Source: Synechococcales cyanobacterium PMM_0073
GTDB taxonomy: Bacteria > Cyanobacteriota > Cyanobacteriia > Elainellales > Elainellaceae
Direction of reading: 5' to 3'
NCBI GenBank assembly: GCA_949127695.1
Contig: CASBQH010000029.1
Span: 1-7,903, forward strand
Length of the DNA: 7,903 bases
Below the pieces are notes generated by a model, which was not told the origin of the DNA, searched no databases, and saw only the letters and a program-made list of their open reading frames with translations. Below, in pieces: positions 5,319 through 7,903 of this stretch (its first letter is position 1; each line of letters begins with the position of its first letter). Both the position numbers and the translations under genes were made by a program.

Positions 5319-5362
5319 TGGGGCGCTTCATGAGACGCTTCAAATCTGCAAGACGCGCCCCA
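5319..5362 (+). other. Long-loop GC-rich hairpin between rpsR and rnb
   Basis: TGGGGCGC (5319-5326) is perfectly complementary to GCGCCCCA (5355-5362), giving an 8-bp stem with a 28-base loop. No T-run follows, so it is not a standard terminator. It could be an attenuator, a processing site separating the ribosomal protein mRNA from the RNase message, or chance in GC-rich DNA. Confidence 0.5.
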
Positions 5363-5393
5363 TCGCCCACCTGTCGCCGAGTGCCATTGCTGC

Positions 5394-7418
5394 ATGGAGA
5401 AGGGAACTTTAGTCGAATTTCGTCTCCAGGGCGATCCGGGCAGCGATCGTCCGCGTCGCTTGGGCGTGGTGGATCGCCCGGAAGGCAAGAAAAACTGGGT
5501 TGTGCTGGATGAGCGTAGCCATCCGCAAACGCTGCATCCGCGTCAGATTAGCTATGAAATTGCCGGAGACTACAAGCCCAGCCAGATCGCTGGATTTTGG
5601 CAGGAGATTCAGCCCTATCTGGATCTAGATAGCCTGGAAGTCGCTTGGGAGCTGTTAGTCGAAGATAGCGAGTCGGTTGATCCAGCAGGCATGGCGCTGC
5701 TGCTGTTTTCCGAGAAAAGTCCGGCGCTCTGCTATGCGGCATACTATTTACTCTCTGAAGATCGGCTTTACTTCAAGCAGAAGGGCGATCACTATGAGCC
5801 GCGTCCGGCCACCCAGGTGGCTGAACTCAAGCACCAGAGCGAGCAGGAGGCGCTGCGGCAGCAGGAATGGCAGGGCTTTTTGGCGCGGATGCAGCAGGCG
5901 CTGGCGGGTGAGCCAACAGAATGGCAGCCCAGCGATCGGCTGCGGCTCGACGGCCTAGAGAAATATGCGCTGTTTCGAGAGGAGTCTAGCCACCGGCTCG
6001 CGGCGATCGAAACGCTGACGGCACTTAAACGACCCGGCACGCCGCCGGATGCCTTTCACCTGTTGGTCGATCTGGGCATCTGGAGTCCGCATGAAAATCT
6101 GGCGCTGCGCCGCGCTCAGATCTCGACTCAGTTCTCTCACGGGGTTGCTGATATGGCTCATCTCTGGCTTTCAGATCCGCCGCCCGACCCCGATCAATCG
6201 CGGCTTGACCTGACCCAGCTCAAGGTCTACACAATTGACGACGAGAGCACTCGCGAAATTGATGATGGCCTCAGCGTCGAGTTTCTGCCCGCAGGTCAGC
6301 GGCTCTGGATTCATATTGCCGACCCGACCCGCTGGGTGACTCCCGGCGATCCGCTAGATCTGGAAGCTCGCCGCCGCTGCACTACGATCTATCTGCCCAC
6401 CGGCATGATTCCGATGTTTCCGTCGGAGTTGGCCACTGGACCCATGAGCTTAAATCAGGGGCAAATTTGCACTGCCCTCAGCTTTGGCGTGATGTTAGAC
6501 GAGACGGGCAGCATTCAGGACTATCAGATTTGTGCCAGCTTGATCAAGCCCACCTATCGCCTCACCTATGAGGACGTAGACGAGATGCTGGAGCTAGGCA
6601 TAGAGGCGGAGCTAGAGCTAGAGGCGCTCAGCAGCTGGGCAAAGCGGCGTGCAGACTGGCGGCGCGCTCAGGGCGCAATCAGCATTCATATGCCAGAGTC
6701 GGTCGTTAAGGTAGAAGCTGATGAGGTGACGATCTCGCTGATCGAAGACTCTAGAGCGCGGACGCTGGTGGCCGAAATGATGATCCTGGCGGGCGAAGTG
6801 GCTGGCCGCTACGGCGAAGCGCATAGTTTACCTGTACCGTTTCGCGGTCAGCCTCAGCCAGAGCTGCCTTCAGAAGAAGAGCTGCTGAGACTGGAACCGG
6901 GTCCAGTGCGCTACTGTGCGATTCGCCGCTGTATGCCGCGCAGCGAGGTCGGAACGACGCCGGTGCGGCACGCGAGTTTGGGGCTGGACACCTACACGCA
7001 GGTGACTTCACCCATTCGCCGCTACGCTGACCTGCTGGCGCATTTCCAAATTAAGGCGCATCTGCGCGGTGAGCCGCTGCCGTTTTCGTTGGATCACACC
7101 AAAGAGCTGATTCAAGCTGTGGGCAACACCGCCTACGAAGCTACGATTGTCGAGCGCCAAACCAACCGCTATTGGAGCCTAGAATATCTGCGCCGCCGCC
7201 CGACCGAAACCTGGCATGCCCTGATGCTGCGCTGGCTGCGGGAGCATGAAAACCTGGGACTGGTGCTGCTGGAAGATTTGGGGCTAGAAATGGCGATGCG
7301 GTTTAACCGCGATATTGAACCGGGCGATCGGCTGGATGTGAAAGCGGTATTTGTCGATCCGCGTCAGGATATCATCCAGTTTGCCGAAACGCAGGTTGAG
7401 CAGGCGGCGACCTCATAG
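5394..7418 (+). CDS. rnb: RNase II/RNB-family 3'-5' exoribonuclease
   Basis: This 674-residue enzyme degrades single-stranded RNA from the 3' end and would act in mRNA turnover and RNA maturation. The N-terminus (1-56, MEKGTLVEF...GVVDRPEGKKNW...LHPRQISYE) is a small beta-barrel typical of the cyanobacterial branch. Residues 60-250 are a helical, winged-helix-like region. The RNB catalytic domain spans about 275-570. Its metal-binding site reads IDDESTREIDDG (281-292), with D282, E288, D290 and D291 aligning to the four aspartates of E. coli RNase II. The RNB signature YTQVTSPIRRYADLLAH is at 534-550, including R542 and R543. The end (about 605-667) fits an S1-like RNA-binding fold. The length is close to E. 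coli RNase II (about 644) and shorter than RNase R. The ATG at 5394 lacks a clear ribosome binding site; the start is supported by the family N-terminus. Confidence 0.95.
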   Translation: MEKGTLVEFRLQGDPGSDRPRRLGVVDRPEGKKNWVVLDERSHPQTLHPRQISYEIAGDYKPSQIAGFWQEIQPYLDLDSLEVAWELLVEDSESVDPAGMALLLFSEKSPALCYAAYYLLSEDRLYFKQKGDHYEPRPATQVAELKHQSEQEALRQQEWQGFLARMQQALAGEPTEWQPSDRLRLDGLEKYALFREESSHRLAAIETLTALKRPGTPPDAFHLLVDLGIWSPHENLALRRAQISTQFSHGVADMAHLWLSDPPPDPDQSRLDLTQLKVYTIDDESTREIDDGLSVEFLPAGQRLWIHIADPTRWVTPGDPLDLEARRRCTTIYLPTGMIPMFPSELATGPMSLNQGQICTALSFGVMLDETGSIQDYQICASLIKPTYRLTYEDVDEMLELGIEAELELEALSSWAKRRADWRRAQGAISIHMPESVVKVEADEVTISLIEDSRARTLVAEMMILAGEVAGRYGEAHSLPVPFRGQPQPELPSEEELLRLEPGPVRYCAIRRCMPRSEVGTTPVRHASLGLDTYTQVTSPIRRYADLLAHFQIKAHLRGEPLPFSLDHTKELIQAVGNTAYEATIVERQTNRYWSLEYLRRRPTETWHALMLRWLREHENLGLVLLEDLGLEMAMRFNRDIEPGDRLDVKAVFVDPRQDIIQFAETQVEQAATS

Positions 7419-7427
7419 TCGCCTGCT
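7399..7427. terminator. Hairpin at the convergent end of rnb
   Basis: AGCA plus GGCGAC (7399-7402 and 7406-7411) pair with GTCGCC plus TGCT (7418-7427). This gives a 10-bp stem with a 3-base bulge and a CTCATA loop that contains most of the rnb stop codon. It sits between two convergent genes only 15 bp apart and could limit read-through in both directions. There is no T-run on either side, so it is not a textbook intrinsic terminator. Confidence 0.4.
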
Positions 7428-7433
7428 GCCAAT

Positions 7434-7903
7434 TTACTTGCCGTCAATGCTCAATAGCTCAGCAATCGCCCGATGCTCGGCGGGTGGATTGGCAGGAATT
7501 CTGTGGCGCGTGTCGGTGATCAGCCAATCCAGCGCTGCGGCCTGCACGTCAATTGCTGCGCCGGTTTTATCAACGCAGTAGCGGCCAAACACCAGCTTAT
7601 CTACCAACCGCACGCCTGCCCCCAAGCGCGAATATTCAAAAATGACGCTGTTATCGACGGTGGCGTTGCTGCAAATATGGCAGCTAGGGCCAATCATTGA
7701 CGGGCCAATAATCCGCGCTCCGTCTTCGATCCGCGTCATGCCGCCAATATAGACTGGTCCTTCAATATGCACTTTGTCCCAGTTGACGGCGACATTTAGT
7801 CCGGTATAAATGCCAGGTGCGACCTCGTGACCGGGAATCTGCACGTTCTTGACTTTGCCCAGCAGCACGTCCCGAATCGCCTGCCAGTAGTCGGGCACCT
7901 TGC
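7434..7903 (-). CDS. Mannose-1-phosphate guanylyltransferase/NDP-sugar pyrophosphorylase, C-terminal part (partial)
   Basis: The frame is open through the right edge, so the 5' end is missing. What remains (about 155 residues) is the C-terminal left-handed beta-helix domain of a sugar-nucleotide pyrophosphorylase. The visible part begins PDYWQAIRDVLLGKV, the usual link after the catalytic domain. It continues with hexapeptide-like turns such as GPVYIGGMTRIEDGARIIG and PSMIGPSCHICSNATVDNSVIF. The enzyme would make GDP-mannose from mannose-1-phosphate and GTP for polysaccharide or glycan synthesis. The catalytic domain is outside the window, so the exact nucleotide and sugar are inferred from the resemblance of this tail to cyanobacterial proteins annotated as mannose-1-phosphate guanylyltransferase. 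A GTG at 7898 is an internal valine, not a start. Confidence 0.85.
   Translation of the reverse strand, partial: KVPDYWQAIRDVLLGKVKNVQIPGHEVAPGIYTGLNVAVNWDKVHIEGPVYIGGMTRIEDGARIIGPSMIGPSCHICSNATVDNSVIFEYSRLGAGVRLVDKLVFGRYCVDKTGAAIDVQAAALDWLITDTRHRIPANPPAEHRAIAELLSIDGK

Noticed and set aside
5300..7011. Several ORFs of 60-93 codons in other frames across the RNase II gene
   Set aside because: All overlap the 674-codon gene; their Arg/Ser/Pro-rich composition is typical of shadow frames in GC-rich coding DNA.
7473..7700. Plus-strand ORF opposite the sugar nucleotidyltransferase tail
   Set aside because: It is antisense to a clear beta-helix coding sequence and has no family features.
1..7903. 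HIP1 octamer as a cyanobacterial marker
   Set aside because: Several GCGATC cores occur but no perfect GCGATCGC was seen, so it was not used as evidence for the host.

Overview
The window looks like a chromosomal segment of a filamentous or unicellular cyanobacterium, in the broad Leptolyngbya/Synechococcales range by impression. The evidence is the rpmG-rpsR-RNase II gene order, a cyanobacterial-type RNase II N-terminus, a DUF29 protein, a Uma2 remnant and a short conserved-looking hypothetical of cyanobacterial style. No perfect HIP1 octamer (GCGATCGC) was seen by eye, although shorter GCGATC cores are common. Nearly all of it is housekeeping or widespread accessory genes. I do not see a clear new multi-gene system.

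Layout: (1) 28-1504, minus strand: a polar amino-acid ABC transporter permease and its ATPase, overlapping by 8 bp; the substrate-binding protein is not in view. (2) 1505-1956: a gene-poor stretch with the decayed 3' end of a Uma2-family gene and a five-copy 15-bp tandem repeat. (3) 1957-3720, plus strand: DUF29 protein, EVE-domain protein, ArfB-type ribosome-rescue hydrolase, and a 66-residue hypothetical. (4) 3735-4586, minus strand: a small HNH nuclease followed by moaC of molybdenum cofactor synthesis, 18 bp apart. (5) 4711-7418, plus strand: rpmG (L33), rpsR (S18) and an RNase II-family exoribonuclease. (6) 7434 to the right edge, minus strand: the C-terminal beta-helix part of a sugar-nucleotide (probably mannose-1-phosphate) guanylyltransferase, cut by the window.

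How they fit together: rpmG-rpsR-rnb is a translation/RNA-turnover unit, and ArfB belongs functionally to the same theme (rescue of stalled ribosomes). The transporter pair imports amino acids. MoaC works in a pathway whose other genes are absent here.

The most distinctive feature is not a gene. It is a series of short tandem repeats of unrelated sequence (periods 8, 11, 12/13, 13, 15 and 16 bp), all at gene boundaries. Two of them duplicate start codons: rpmG has a 13-bp duplicated start that creates an out-of-frame minicistron, and moaC starts inside a four-copy repeat that gives it an MTKSMTKP N-terminus.
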